From the NCBI RefSeq assembly GCF_023008585.1, contig NZ_CP095390.1:310001-374000 (forward strand): a stretch of DNA of 64,000 nucleotides, read 5' to 3'. The notes under the pieces are model-generated. The model searched no databases. It worked only from the letters and a program-made list of their open reading frames with translations, and was not told the DNA's origin. Both the position numbers and the translations under genes were made by a program. Below are positions 1 to 7,367 of this stretch, piece after piece; the stretch's first letter is position 1, and every line of letters begins with the position of its first letter. This DNA is from Natribaculum breve (GTDB lineage Archaea; Halobacteriota; Halobacteria; Halobacteriales; Natrialbaceae).

Positions 1-215
1 AAGTGCGGGCAATCCGCCCACGACTGCTCGTTTTCGGGATCGACGACGGGACACTCGTAGTCGGCGGCGGCGCGCTCGCGGGCGAACTCGGGGTCGTGCT
101 CGTAGTGGTCGAAGGCGTACCGACACGTCCCCTCTCCCGTGAGGTGATCACAGACGCCGGCGAACTCGTAGGGATCGTCGACGCCGACGGAGGTTCCTCG
201 AGGCGTTTTCTCCAT
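1..215 (-). CDS. Small cysteine-containing haloarchaeal protein, 3' end outside window
   Basis: Partial gene on the minus strand starting at the ATG at 215 and running off the left edge (71 codons visible). It opens MEKTPRGTSVGVDDPYEFAG and has cysteines in the contexts GVCDHL, GTCRYA, YECPVV and ADCPH, a spacing that suggests a zinc-binding fold. It resembles a conserved haloarchaeal family I associate with DUF7097, but that label is from memory. A possible TATA-like CATTCAAACC lies about 35 bases upstream. Function unknown. Confidence 0.6.
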   Translation of the reverse strand, partial: MEKTPRGTSVGVDDPYEFAGVCDHLTGEGTCRYAFDHYEHDPEFARERAAADYECPVVDPENEQSWADCPH

Positions 216-594
216 CGTCGCTCGGCCGCCGATTCGGGCGGAACGGGTTTGAATGCTCCGGCGTCCGTGCTGGCTGCGTTCGGACGTGTCGTGTGTGCTC
301 GCGTGTCTCGTGTTCTTTCCGGGAGCCGGAGCGGTGGTCGAACGGTGGTGGGTCGTACTGCCGGACGACACGGTGCAGCCGTCGATCGCACTCGAGACGC
401 CGTCGTCGCTGCCGACAGCCGTCGAGACGCGATCGAATAGTCACCGACCGTTGTCCGGTCGTATCAACAGACGCGACGGCCCATCGGACCGAACCCAGCG
501 CGTCACGTCGACGGGTGGACGCCATCGACGGTCGCTTCACCACGCCACGTGGACGCTGCTCGGCGCTGGCAGTCGCGAGACCGCGAGAAGGGCG
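216..594. other. Intergenic stretch, no convincing gene
   Basis: About 380 bases between two minus-strand genes. Open frames exist on both strands, but their translations are arginine- and serine-rich out-of-frame products typical of GC-rich DNA. I see no tRNA, CRISPR or transposon end. The right part is effectively the 3' trailer of the small gene ending at 595, and the left part should hold the promoter of the gene starting at 215. Confidence 0.4.
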
Positions 595-759
595 TTACTT
601 GTAGTCGGTCGCGGCGTGGTCCGTCCTCGTCGGCCGAACCTTGCCGTGGGCCTCGAGTTCGTGGGCGTTCATCCGGCGTTGCAAGTCGGCGGCCGAGCCG
701 ACGACGAAGTACGTTTCACAGACGGGGCACTTGTCGACGAGTAGCTGATCGGAGGGCAT
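595..759 (-). CDS. 54-residue C2H2-like zinc finger protein
   Basis: ATG at 759 to TAA at 595, 54 residues. The sequence has a CPVC knuckle at residues 11-14 followed by two histidines in NAHELEAHG (residues 32-39), which is a compact C2H2-like arrangement; the tail is basic. Small single-finger proteins like this are common in haloarchaea and mostly of unknown role, with nucleic-acid or protein binding the usual guess. It is below common gene-calling size limits but keeps a clean start, stop and motif. No partner gene is evident; the FAD enzyme upstream has its own start 216 bases away. Confidence 0.55.
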   Translation of the reverse strand: MPSDQLLVDKCPVCETYFVVGSAADLQRRMNAHELEAHGKVRPTRTDHAATDYK

Positions 760-975
760 ATATTGGATCGATGGGGGAAGGGCAGGGAACTCGAATTCTG
801 TCCGTATCGACCGGTCGGAGGTGTTCGCTCATCAATCCTCTGTTTCGCCCGTCCCGTGACACTGAATTGCACAATGAGAGCACGTCTGTCGATTCCATCT
901 GGGGCGGCTTTCTCGAGAGCGGGAACGGCCACTCGTACGGACTACTGTAAGTCATTTCCGGTACAGCAGACCGTC

Positions 976-2709
976 TCAGTCCCGACGGCTAAACATGCGA
1001 GCGACTGCTTCGATCCCCGTCAGAGGACCCCTGGTCGCCCGTCGGTATCCCTCCCAGAGCATCGGTGCAGCCGTACCGGGGTGAGGGAGGTCGAGTTTCC
1101 ACCGGAGTTCGTCGTGTCGTCGGGCGGGTTCGAACAGGTTCGGGTACTCGAATTCCCAAAGTCGACAACGCGACGCGGTGTGGTCCTCTCGCCGGAGGAT
1201 CGCGTTCACGGCCCGCCTCGCGGCCTCGTTGGCCGACTCCATACTCGCGAGATCCGTGTGGGTCCGGACGTAGTCGGCTGCGACGACGAGGTTCGGGATT
1301 TCGACGTCGGCCGGCGGGCGATACTGCAGCGTGTCGACGGTGTTGATCAGCAGCGGTTCGGCGTTCGAGAGCACGCCGGCGTCCTCGTCGTAGCTGAGAG
1401 CGGGATCGACGAACCACTCGAGCAGGTTCTCGTCCTCGAGAACAGACGTTTTGTGGCCGTCTCGAGTGCGCCTGTGGTTCAGATGGGCTTTCAACTGTTC
1501 CCAGACCTCCGTCGCGAGTTCCGCGGGCGTACACTCGCGTGCCGGCTTCCCGTAGACGATGCCCGGACGGTCCCACTCGGAGACGATGACCGAGAGGATG
1601 CCGCCGACCGCACCGTCGCCGTCGTAGCGGTCGAACTCCTCCCAGAACTGCCGCTGGGAAATCGACGTCAGAGCCCACGGCGAGTCGTAGTAGATCCCGT
1701 GACCTTCGACCGTCGGCACGTCCTCGGTGAGGTAAAACTGGACGCCGTTCATCCACGCGGTGTCGATTCGCTCGAGGTTCCGGAGCGACGGTGCCGCCGA
1801 CTCGAGTTCGGCCGTCGTCAGCTCTCGCATCACCTCCACGGGAACTGCGGCGACGTAGTAGTCTGCCTCGACGCGCTCGTCGGCCCCGTCGCGACGGAGC
1901 CGGACACCGGTGACGCGGCCGTTTTCGCACTCGAGTGCCGTCGCCGCCGTCTCCGGAACGAGCGTGACGCCGAGGTCCTCGAGGTAGTCGACCCAGGGAT
2001 CGATCCACGCGTCGTTGGTCGGTCCGTTGAGCAGACGGTCGGCGTGAACCGAGTCGTCGAACAGCCCGCGCATCATCTGGAGGTAGATCCGCCCGATGGT
2101 GCGGGTGCTCGAGACTTCCGGGCGCATCGCGACCAGCGACTGGGTGACGCCGTAGGCGAGGTACTTCTGGTACGCCGACGACATCGCGTCGGCGTTGACG
2201 AACTCCCACCAGGGTATCTGCTCGTACTCCTCGTCGAACCGTTGCTGGCAACTCGTCAACAACACCAGCAGTCGATCGGCGAAGAACGCCGACTCGTCCG
2301 GTGGAACCTGTCTACCGCCGAAGATCGATGCCAACCGATCACACCACTCCTCTATGGTCCGCGGCCGTTCCGTGGTCATGACCCTCGAGGTACCCTCCGT
2401 TACCGCCTGGAGCATCTGCGTCGTCGGCACGAGGTTGTCCGCGACGGACCGGGACGCGTCAGGGCCCGATTCAACGGGCGTCCGCTCCATCGTCTCGATC
2501 ACGTGCCGGTAGAACCCCGGAAAAAACCGGAAGCCGTGCTCTGCCGGCAGGGAGGTGCCGTCGTCGATTCCTGGACCGGGAAAGCTCCTGGCTTTGCCGC
2601 CGAATCGGCGGTTGCGCTCGTAGACCGTCACCTCGAAGCCGCGTTCGGCGAGTTCCTGCGCCGCCGAGAGTCCGGCGACGCCGCCGCCGAGGATCGTTAC
2701 CTCTGTCAT
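976..2709 (-). CDS. FAD-dependent amine oxidase-type oxidoreductase
   Basis: 577 residues. The N terminus carries a Rossmann FAD motif (GGGVAGL, residues 8-14), an acidic residue ending the second strand (YER near 31) and the GGKARS loop near 37. The C-terminal VVAADYVRTHTDLASMESANEAARRA segment is the flavin-contacting end of the amine oxidase/phytoene desaturase fold. Haloarchaeal relatives are often labelled hydroxysqualene dehydroxylase or phytoene dehydrogenase-like, acting on membrane isoprenoids, but the substrate cannot be read from sequence. It is a single gene with a possible AT-rich TATA (TTAATAAAG) at about 2788-2796. It borders the accessory island on its right but has normal chromosomal base use. 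Confidence 0.75.
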   Translation of the reverse strand: MTEVTILGGGVAGLSAAQELAERGFEVTVYERNRRFGGKARSFPGPGIDDGTSLPAEHGFRFFPGFYRHVIETMERTPVESGPDASRSVADNLVPTTQMLQAVTEGTSRVMTTERPRTIEEWCDRLASIFGGRQVPPDESAFFADRLLVLLTSCQQRFDEEYEQIPWWEFVNADAMSSAYQKYLAYGVTQSLVAMRPEVSSTRTIGRIYLQMMRGLFDDSVHADRLLNGPTNDAWIDPWVDYLEDLGVTLVPETAATALECENGRVTGVRLRRDGADERVEADYYVAAVPVEVMRELTTAELESAAPSLRNLERIDTAWMNGVQFYLTEDVPTVEGHGIYYDSPWALTSISQRQFWEEFDRYDGDGAVGGILSVIVSEWDRPGIVYGKPARECTPAELATEVWEQLKAHLNHRRTRDGHKTSVLEDENLLEWFVDPALSYDEDAGVLSNAEPLLINTVDTLQYRPPADVEIPNLVVAADYVRTHTDLASMESANEAARRAVNAILRREDHTASRCRLWEFEYPNLFEPARRHDELRWKLDLPHPGTAAPMLWEGYRRATRGPLTGIEAVARMFSRRD

Positions 2710-2787
2710 CGTTTCCCTCGAGAGTGCGCACCTCGATACAGAGCGTACGTCTCGAGACGTAATACCAGTTCTCGGTAATCCGATTAT

Positions 2788-2796
2788 CTTTATTAA
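2788..2796 (-). promoter_or_regulatory. Possible TATA box of the FAD oxidoreductase gene
   Basis: The minus strand reads TTAATAAAG in an AT-rich island about 80 bases before the ATG at 2709. It is the only TATA-like element in the gap between the two genes. Spacing implies an untranslated leader of roughly 50 bases. Confidence 0.3.
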
Positions 2797-2823
2797 TCCG
2801 TTCTGTTGAAACTAAGCCCGTGG

Positions 2824-3810
2824 TCACCTCGGAGAGGACTGGTCTGTTCCAGGACTCGTTTGTGTCTTACTATCTCCAACCTGACCGTTCTTTCGTTTCT
2901 CATCACATTTCTGACTCACCTCTCGTTTCGGAACCGATTTGACCCGGAGTTCGCCGAAGCCGTACTTCGAGTGGTTGCCGACTCGAGTGAGCCCGTTCTT
3001 CGCGGTCTCGACCGGACGATCACCTTCGTAGCCGACGACCACCCCGTGATCGACTGTTTCCAACTTGTAGACATCGCCACCTTCGACGACGTTCTCCAGT
3101 CGGTGCCGCAGCTGAGCTTCGTCGTCAACACTCCACCACCATGGTACGTCCACGTTGTTCGCCGCCGGGTACTCCGACCGGAGTACGAATGGCGTCACGA
3201 GCTCGAAGATGAACGCATCGCCATCTTTGAGCCGCGAGTAGTCCAGGTCGTCGAGATTCACGACCTGCGTGTCTTTCAGCGTGGTTGTCCCATAGCCGTA
3301 GTTGCGCTTTCCGCCGAACTGCAGCCCATCGAGCACGTCCTCGCCCAGTGGCAGTGTGTCGGGATCATCGGCGTGCAGGTAGGCGTTAATGTACCACTTC
3401 GTGGTCTGTTGCTGCTTCCTCGCGTCCTCTGGCCGCCCCGTGATCGTCTCGTGGGACAGCGCGGGCATTCCGCTCTGGATGCGAACATCGTGGGCGTTAA
3501 GTCCGTCTCTGGGGCGAGAATCCAGCAGCCACGGGTGATCAGGATGCCGGAAGAGGAAGAGATCATCGTAGCTCTCCACATCTGGGAGCGACGACCCCAT
3601 GTAGGGGCGGATACCCGACTCGCTATGTTCCTCTGGGAACGTCCCAAACTGACCAGGGACGAACATCCCGTGACTGGCGTTAATGTGCTGATGGACATCG
3701 TGGTCAAGCTGCATCCCGAGCGCGTGGTAGATTGCGTTCCCTGAGACGTAGTACGGGTGACCCAGGTAGTCCATCTCGAGTTCCCAGTGTACTTGCTGTA
3801 TGCGGGTCAT
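2824..3810 (-). CDS. RAMP-superfamily (Cas5/Cas6/Cas7-like) protein with two glycine-rich loops
   Basis: 328 residues from the ATG at 3810. An in-frame upstream ATG exists at 3864, but the start at 3810 forms an exact ATGA overlap with the preceding gene. Two glycine-rich loops stand out: GGKRNYGYG at residues 166-174 and GNHSKYGFGELRV at 278-290. Such G-rich loops are the hallmark of RAMP RRM-fold proteins of CRISPR effectors, so this looks like a two-domain RAMP. A GNAIYHALG segment (24-32) also fits. No cas1, cas2, cas3, cas10 or repeat array is visible. It may belong to the CRISPR-array-free haloarchaeal RAMP loci (HRAMP) that have been discussed by genome-mining studies; that link is inference. 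The last 25 residues are polar and probably disordered. Confidence 0.6.
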   Translation of the reverse strand: MTRIQQVHWELEMDYLGHPYYVSGNAIYHALGMQLDHDVHQHINASHGMFVPGQFGTFPEEHSESGIRPYMGSSLPDVESYDDLFLFRHPDHPWLLDSRPRDGLNAHDVRIQSGMPALSHETITGRPEDARKQQQTTKWYINAYLHADDPDTLPLGEDVLDGLQFGGKRNYGYGTTTLKDTQVVNLDDLDYSRLKDGDAFIFELVTPFVLRSEYPAANNVDVPWWWSVDDEAQLRHRLENVVEGGDVYKLETVDHGVVVGYEGDRPVETAKNGLTRVGNHSKYGFGELRVKSVPKREVSQKCDEKRKNGQVGDSKTQTSPGTDQSSPR

Positions 3811-4589
3811 GGGCTCTCCTCTTGGCTTTCGAAGTCCTCGATGTACTGGAGTGCGGTACTCCAACTCCAGATCCGGCGAAGGTTCGCATCGAGTACCATA
3901 TCGTGCTTATCGTGATTGACGTCAAGCGGATGCTCAGTGAGCCGTGTCCAGGTGGACGCCCACGATCGCCACGGACGGCTTCCAAGGCGCGCCCACGGAT
4001 TCCCACCTGCACTCTCGTCGATCCGGAGTGCAAAGCGATCGCCCGCGTAGACCGTTCGGTGGGGCACAATCTCCCCCGCGTCGTCCACAACCAACAGCAG
4101 GTCTTCGAACTCGTTACCGGCGCGGTAGTTGTTGAGCAACGCCGCTACGAGCAGCGTGTGGTACTTCAGCGAGGTGTACGGGTAGTAGATACTCTCGTTG
4201 AATCCGCTCGCTACGTCCGACGTGAGCCACGCTCGATGCATCGCCTCGGGATCGGAGCCTGTCAGTAGGTCACTGATGGCTTCAGAGAGACGTGCCCGTG
4301 AGAACTCGTCAGGGTCGTAGTGACTCTCGCCGGTCAACAGCGAGAGTCGGTAGTGCGTCTCGTGGGCGTCCACAGTCTGCTCGGGTTGGCCGTTAGGGCG
4401 CGAGAGTGCCGACGCATCGCCGTCCGCACAGTGAGGCACCGTCTGGTTCACGGACACCCTGGCGAACGTCTCGGGAGCGTAATCGTGGGGCTGACCGTTC
4501 ATCTTGTGGGCGTCGTGCCGGTAGGCCGTAACCATCACATCTTGGTCGCCGTCACCCTGAAACTCGTCGAGGATAGCATTCTCGCCCAT
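3807..4589 (-). CDS. RAMP-cluster protein of unknown family
   Basis: 260 residues, ATG at 4589, stop TGA overlapping the next ATG (ATGA at 3807-3810), so it is probably translationally coupled to the downstream RAMP protein. The upstream RAMP remnant stops directly next to its start. A central segment, SLKYHTLLVAALLNNYRAG followed by VVDDAGEIVPHRTVYAGDRF, looks like the folded core. I see no nuclease, helicase or zinc motif and do not recognise the family. Position between two RAMP genes suggests it is another subunit of the same complex, possibly a diverged RAMP or a large-subunit substitute. It appears complete. Confidence 0.55.
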   Translation of the reverse strand: MGENAILDEFQGDGDQDVMVTAYRHDAHKMNGQPHDYAPETFARVSVNQTVPHCADGDASALSRPNGQPEQTVDAHETHYRLSLLTGESHYDPDEFSRARLSEAISDLLTGSDPEAMHRAWLTSDVASGFNESIYYPYTSLKYHTLLVAALLNNYRAGNEFEDLLLVVDDAGEIVPHRTVYAGDRFALRIDESAGGNPWARLGSRPWRSWASTWTRLTEHPLDVNHDKHDMVLDANLRRIWSWSTALQYIEDFESQEESP

Positions 4590-4985
4590 CTATGGCCCCT
4601 CCTCGATACGCTCCTCGAGCGCGTCGACGAACGCCGGGCGGTACTCTGCTTCCCAGCGATCGTCCTTCTCGTCCATCTTGTTCGTGTTGCCTTTTCCGCG
4701 GTCGAAGACCCGCTTCAACTCGCGCTCCTCGTAGAGCGGGTTGATGAGTTCACAGTCGACGATCCCCGCGCCGAAGTTGCGGGCACCGCCCAGCTGGTGC
4801 ATGAAGTCGGTCTTGTGGGCATCGAGGAAGTCAATGCTCTCGGCCAGCAGGCCCAGGAACTCTGGTTTCGTCTCCCTAAACGAGAGGTGCCAGCACCCGT
4901 CGAGATTGGCCACAGCGTCGATCTCGGCGTTCCGCAGCGGTTCGCGGTTATCCTCCCGGTTGCGGGAGACGACGTTCCGATTCAT
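4590..4985 (-). pseudogene. 5'-truncated Cas7/Csm3-like RAMP gene
   Basis: The remaining 131 codons correspond to the C-terminal half of a Cas7-type RAMP: a strand-loop region (ANLDGCWHLSFRET), a helix (EFLGLLAESIDFL), then the G-rich loop GGARNFGAGIVD. In Csm3/Cas7 proteins this half follows an N-terminal RRM of similar size, which is absent here because the reading frame runs straight into the IS630 end at 4986. An ATG exists by chance at the junction (4985) and another inside the IS (4997), so a short product could be made, but the gene is broken. It is directly followed by the other two RAMP-cluster genes. Confidence 0.6.
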
Positions 4986-4987
4986 AC

Positions 4988-5521
4988 TCACGGACATAAG
5001 TACGTAAAGACATCTGGCACGTTGATCTCGTCCAGTGCACAGAGAGCAGCATCACGAAGTTCGTCAAGCGTTTCGAATAGGCGGTTGCCGAGTGATTGAT
5101 CGAGTTGTCGCCAGCACTCTTCCGCGGGGTTCAGCTCTGGTGAACCCCGCGGAAGGTAACACAGTTCGATCGGAGTACCTTCAACGAACTCTTGGACTCT
5201 GTTCGCCGTGAAATACGAGGCGTTGTCGAGGACAACGCAGATTTTCTCGCCGAACTCGGTCTGGAGAGCGTCCAGAAAACGAATCGTCGTGTCGCTGTTG
5301 AAGTTCTCTTCGCAGGGGAGAAAGAACGTCTCATCAGTATCGCTGACTGCACCGAGAAGTTTGATGCTGTCCCACGCGCCCGTCACCGGGAGTGACGGGC
5401 GCTCACCCTTGGGAAACCATGCGTGAATCAGTGTCGAGAGAACCTGTCGCGTCTGATCAATGGCTAAGATCGTGTATTCGTCGTCCAGGTTGTCGCGCTT
5501 TTTTTGAACCCGTCTTGCCAT
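4988..5521 (-). CDS. IS630 transposase, catalytic (second) frame
   Basis: 177 residues in the frame -1 to the upstream frame. It carries the DDE-type catalytic triad of IS630/Tc1 transposases: AIDQT (first Asp, near residue 20), VVLDNAS (second Asp) and SPELNPAEECW (Glu). The stop codon lies within the terminal bases of the element. Most likely it is not translated from its own ATG (5521) but as the C-terminal part of a fusion made by -1 frameshifting at the A7 run (5499-5505). All catalytic residues look intact, so the element may be active. Confidence 0.75.
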   Translation of the reverse strand: MARRVQKKRDNLDDEYTILAIDQTRQVLSTLIHAWFPKGERPSLPVTGAWDSIKLLGAVSDTDETFFLPCEENFNSDTTIRFLDALQTEFGEKICVVLDNASYFTANRVQEFVEGTPIELCYLPRGSPELNPAEECWRQLDQSLGNRLFETLDELRDAALCALDEINVPDVFTYLCP

Positions 5522-6009
5522 GCTTCCTGTGCTCTCTCATCGGATTTGTGAAACTCCGGCCGGGCTGTCTTCCAGGACAGCCCGGCCTCGGTCATCAATC
5601 GTCGAACGTGACGCTCACTGTACTCAACGTCGAATTCCTCGGCGAGATAGTGACGAGCTAGTGGAACGGACCACGCAGGCGCGTCAAGTCCAACTTCCTC
5701 TGGAGACTTGTGAAGCGCTTCAACGAACTGTTCATGCTCTTTGTCGGAGAGTTTTGAGGGCCTTCCTGAACGGTGCTCGTCGTAGACGACCTCCTCGAAC
5801 GGCTCGTCGGCGAGCCGTTCGAGTCGATCAAGCCACCGCGAGAGCCAGCCAGCAGTGTATCCATAGCGTTCAGCGACCTCTTGTAGCGTTGCACCGTCTT
5901 CTTCAAGGTAATTGATCGCCGCCATGAGCCGTTGTGATGGCTTTTTTCCCTCGACCTCCGCCAAGGCCTGGCGGAGGTCTTCGGTAGAGACGTTGTCGAG
6001 AGAGGTCAT
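5464..6009 (-). CDS. IS630 transposase, DNA-binding (first) frame
   Basis: 181 residues from the ATG at 6009. It contains a helix-turn-helix (GATLQEVAERYGYTAGWLSR, roughly residues 39-58) and a second winged-helix type segment (LARHYLAEEFDVEYSERHVRRLM), the bipartite DNA-binding region that recognises the element ends. The catalytic residues are missing from this frame and lie in the overlapping downstream frame. The overlap (5464-5521) contains a run of seven A residues on the coding strand, suited to -1 slippage. Homologous single-frame IS630 transposases have both parts fused. Confidence 0.75.
   Translation of the reverse strand: MTSLDNVSTEDLRQALAEVEGKKPSQRLMAAINYLEEDGATLQEVAERYGYTAGWLSRWLDRLERLADEPFEEVVYDEHRSGRPSKLSDKEHEQFVEALHKSPEEVGLDAPAWSVPLARHYLAEEFDVEYSERHVRRLMTEAGLSWKTARPEFHKSDERAQEAWQDGFKKSATTWTTNTRS
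5499..5505 (-). promoter_or_regulatory. Predicted -1 frameshift site in the IS630 transposase
   Basis: The coding strand reads TTC AAA AAA AGC in the first frame. Slipping back one base on the A7 run gives TTC AAA AAA AAG CGC GAC, joining the DNA-binding frame to the DDE frame. Both frames remain open through the overlap, as expected for programmed frameshifting rather than decay. Confidence 0.6.
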
Positions 6010-7138
6010 ATCGGAGTAACGTGCTTTTCTTTGAAATATTTTTGGCTGACAGTATTACTTCTTCGACAGTGATACCGACATCACCAAACGTGAGTTCGAT
6101 TCGGTCTACAAGTTGGCGATGGGACCAGAACGAATGCGTCTTCTCGTTCACCTCTGCCGACCAATGTGTGTCCAATACGTCAGTTAGATCGCCAACGTAC
6201 ACTGTATCAACGTGCCGTTCTAAGAGCCAGTCAGCCGCATGTTTCACCGCAGCATCACGACTATGATCACGCTTCTCCCCACGCCCATCATACACACGCT
6301 GAATGCGTTTGCTCGTGTATTGATCGTCAGGGAGTTGTGATTGTAGTTCAGCGATTACTTCGGTGACGGTGTGGAACCGTTCAAACTCTGGACGGGCATG
6401 ATACACGGCGGTTTCGCCGGTAGTGGTGACGATGGTAAGCGTGTTGTTTGCACCTATGTCGATAGCGGCTTCATGTGTCATGTTCTCGGAATCGAGTGTA
6501 TGAGTGAATGCATCCAGTCGCTGTTTCTGTATGTTGTCTGGCCGAATGCGAACCGGATGCTTGACACGAAGCACGTCTGCCGCTTCGTCATAGACGAGTT
6601 CTAACCGTGCATCGTCACCGCTCCATTGTGGGTTGCCTCGGACTTCAAGCGTGAGACGCTCTCGTCCTCCAAGGCCGTATTTTTCTTTGAGTGCTTTGCC
6701 GACGCCGAACTCTAGTGTACTTTGTTTTTCGTTCCAGTCGAACGTGTAGAGGTCGTTTCTGACGAGGCCGTGAAGTTCGTAGCCGTCTTCTCGATTACCC
6801 CAGTATCCGGGTGGACTGGGTTTCTCCGTGATGGTGGTGCTGGTTTTGTCGTGGTATTTGTTGAGTAGTCGGAAGTGGCTTCGCCATGCTTCACTGTTTT
6901 TACGGGCGAGTTGCTGGCAACTTGCTTTGCCGAGTATGGGAGCGCAGTCATCGTAAAGATCGGTGTATTCTGCGTCCCATACGTCGCCGTTTTCAGTGAA
7001 GTATTGTTGTCGGCGTCGGTAGTTGATTTGGTTCCACAATGAGGCGTGGGCGGCCAACCACCCGAATAGACATTGCCGATACCGTTCGGTGGTGGGTTCG
7101 GCAATGTATTCGTTAGTGCGTTGTGGTCGACTGCTCAC
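5903..7138 (-). pseudogene. tnpB: IS200/IS605-type tnpB (RNA-guided nuclease), C-terminally truncated
   Basis: Starts at the ATG at 7138. Residues 1-361 (down to about 6056) are TnpB-like: an N-terminal REC/wedge part (SLWNQINYRRRQQY), then the RuvC-I Asp in AAIDIGANN (D227) and the RuvC-II region TVYVGDLTDVL (313-322). From residue 362 the frame reads into IS630 sequence and gains about 50 unrelated residues, so the zinc finger (CxxC pairs) and the RuvC-III Asp are missing. The RuvC-II motif has Gly where most TnpBs have Glu; a nearby Glu (E332 in VNEKTH) might substitute. No tnpA transposase accompanies it. Function is probably lost. Confidence 0.7.
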
Positions 7139-7367
7139 GTGTGGCTGTATAGTTAGTGTATTGGTTTGTAAAGGTCAGGATTGCAGGAGGGCTGTAGAGT
7201 TGTGGTTGGTTTCAGAAGTGACGGATTCATCCACACGGCTAAAGCCGTGGGCTTTCTCCTGCATTTCTGTAAGGACGGATTACTGTCGATGAGAGCCGTG
7301 ACTCGCTTTTCGCGACGAAGGCTCTGTCCTCTCGCGGATGGATCACGACGTTCGTCGATGGATCGTG
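7139..7367. other. Upstream flank of tnpB with IS200/IS605-type terminal sequence
   Basis: Between the tnpB start and the stop codon of dgoD. It contains a short perfect hairpin (7234-7249) of the kind found at haloarchaeal IS200/IS605 ends and otherwise lower-GC sequence than the neighbouring chromosome, so it probably marks the right border of the island. No gene is evident in it. Confidence 0.4.
7234..7249. repeat. IS200/IS605-type subterminal hairpin
   Basis: CACGGCT and AGCCGTG form a 7-bp perfect stem with a two-base loop, flanked by GATTCAT and GGGCTTTC. This signature is typical of haloarchaeal IS200/IS605 (IS1341-type) ends, where it serves in strand transfer and, at the 3' end, in the guide RNA of TnpB. 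Here it lies about 95 bases upstream of the tnpB start. It may be the left end of the same element or the 3' end of another one that has been lost. Confidence 0.5.

Larger units (their letters stand above)
4987..6052 (-). mobile_element. IS630-family insertion sequence with TA flanks
   Basis: About 1066 bp with two overlapping minus-strand transposase frames. The element is flanked by TA dinucleotides (4985-4986 and 6053-6054), the target used by IS630/Tc1-mariner elements. The ends read inward TACTCACGGACATAAG on the left and TACTGTCAGCCAAAAA on the right, an imperfect inverted repeat sharing TACTnnCnGnC. The left flank is a broken RAMP gene and the right flank is a broken tnpB, so the two flanks do not belong to one gene and a deletion or rearrangement must have accompanied or followed insertion. 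Confidence 0.8.

Noticed and set aside
253..744. 163-residue open frame with a hydrophobic N terminus
   Set aside because: It overlaps the small zinc-finger gene at 595-759 on the other strand, its later part is Arg-rich, and it has no promoter or ribosome binding site.
763..2778. 671-residue open frame opposite the FAD oxidoreductase
   Set aside because: It is the antisense shadow of the FAD gene with biased composition (many R, V, D, H) and no recognisable domain.
2824..4985. CRISPR array near the RAMP genes
   Set aside because: No regularly spaced repeats are visible in or around the island.
5499..5505. Frameshift as simple decay of the IS630 transposase
   Set aside because: Both frames stay open through the overlap and the slip site is ideal, so programmed frameshifting is more likely.
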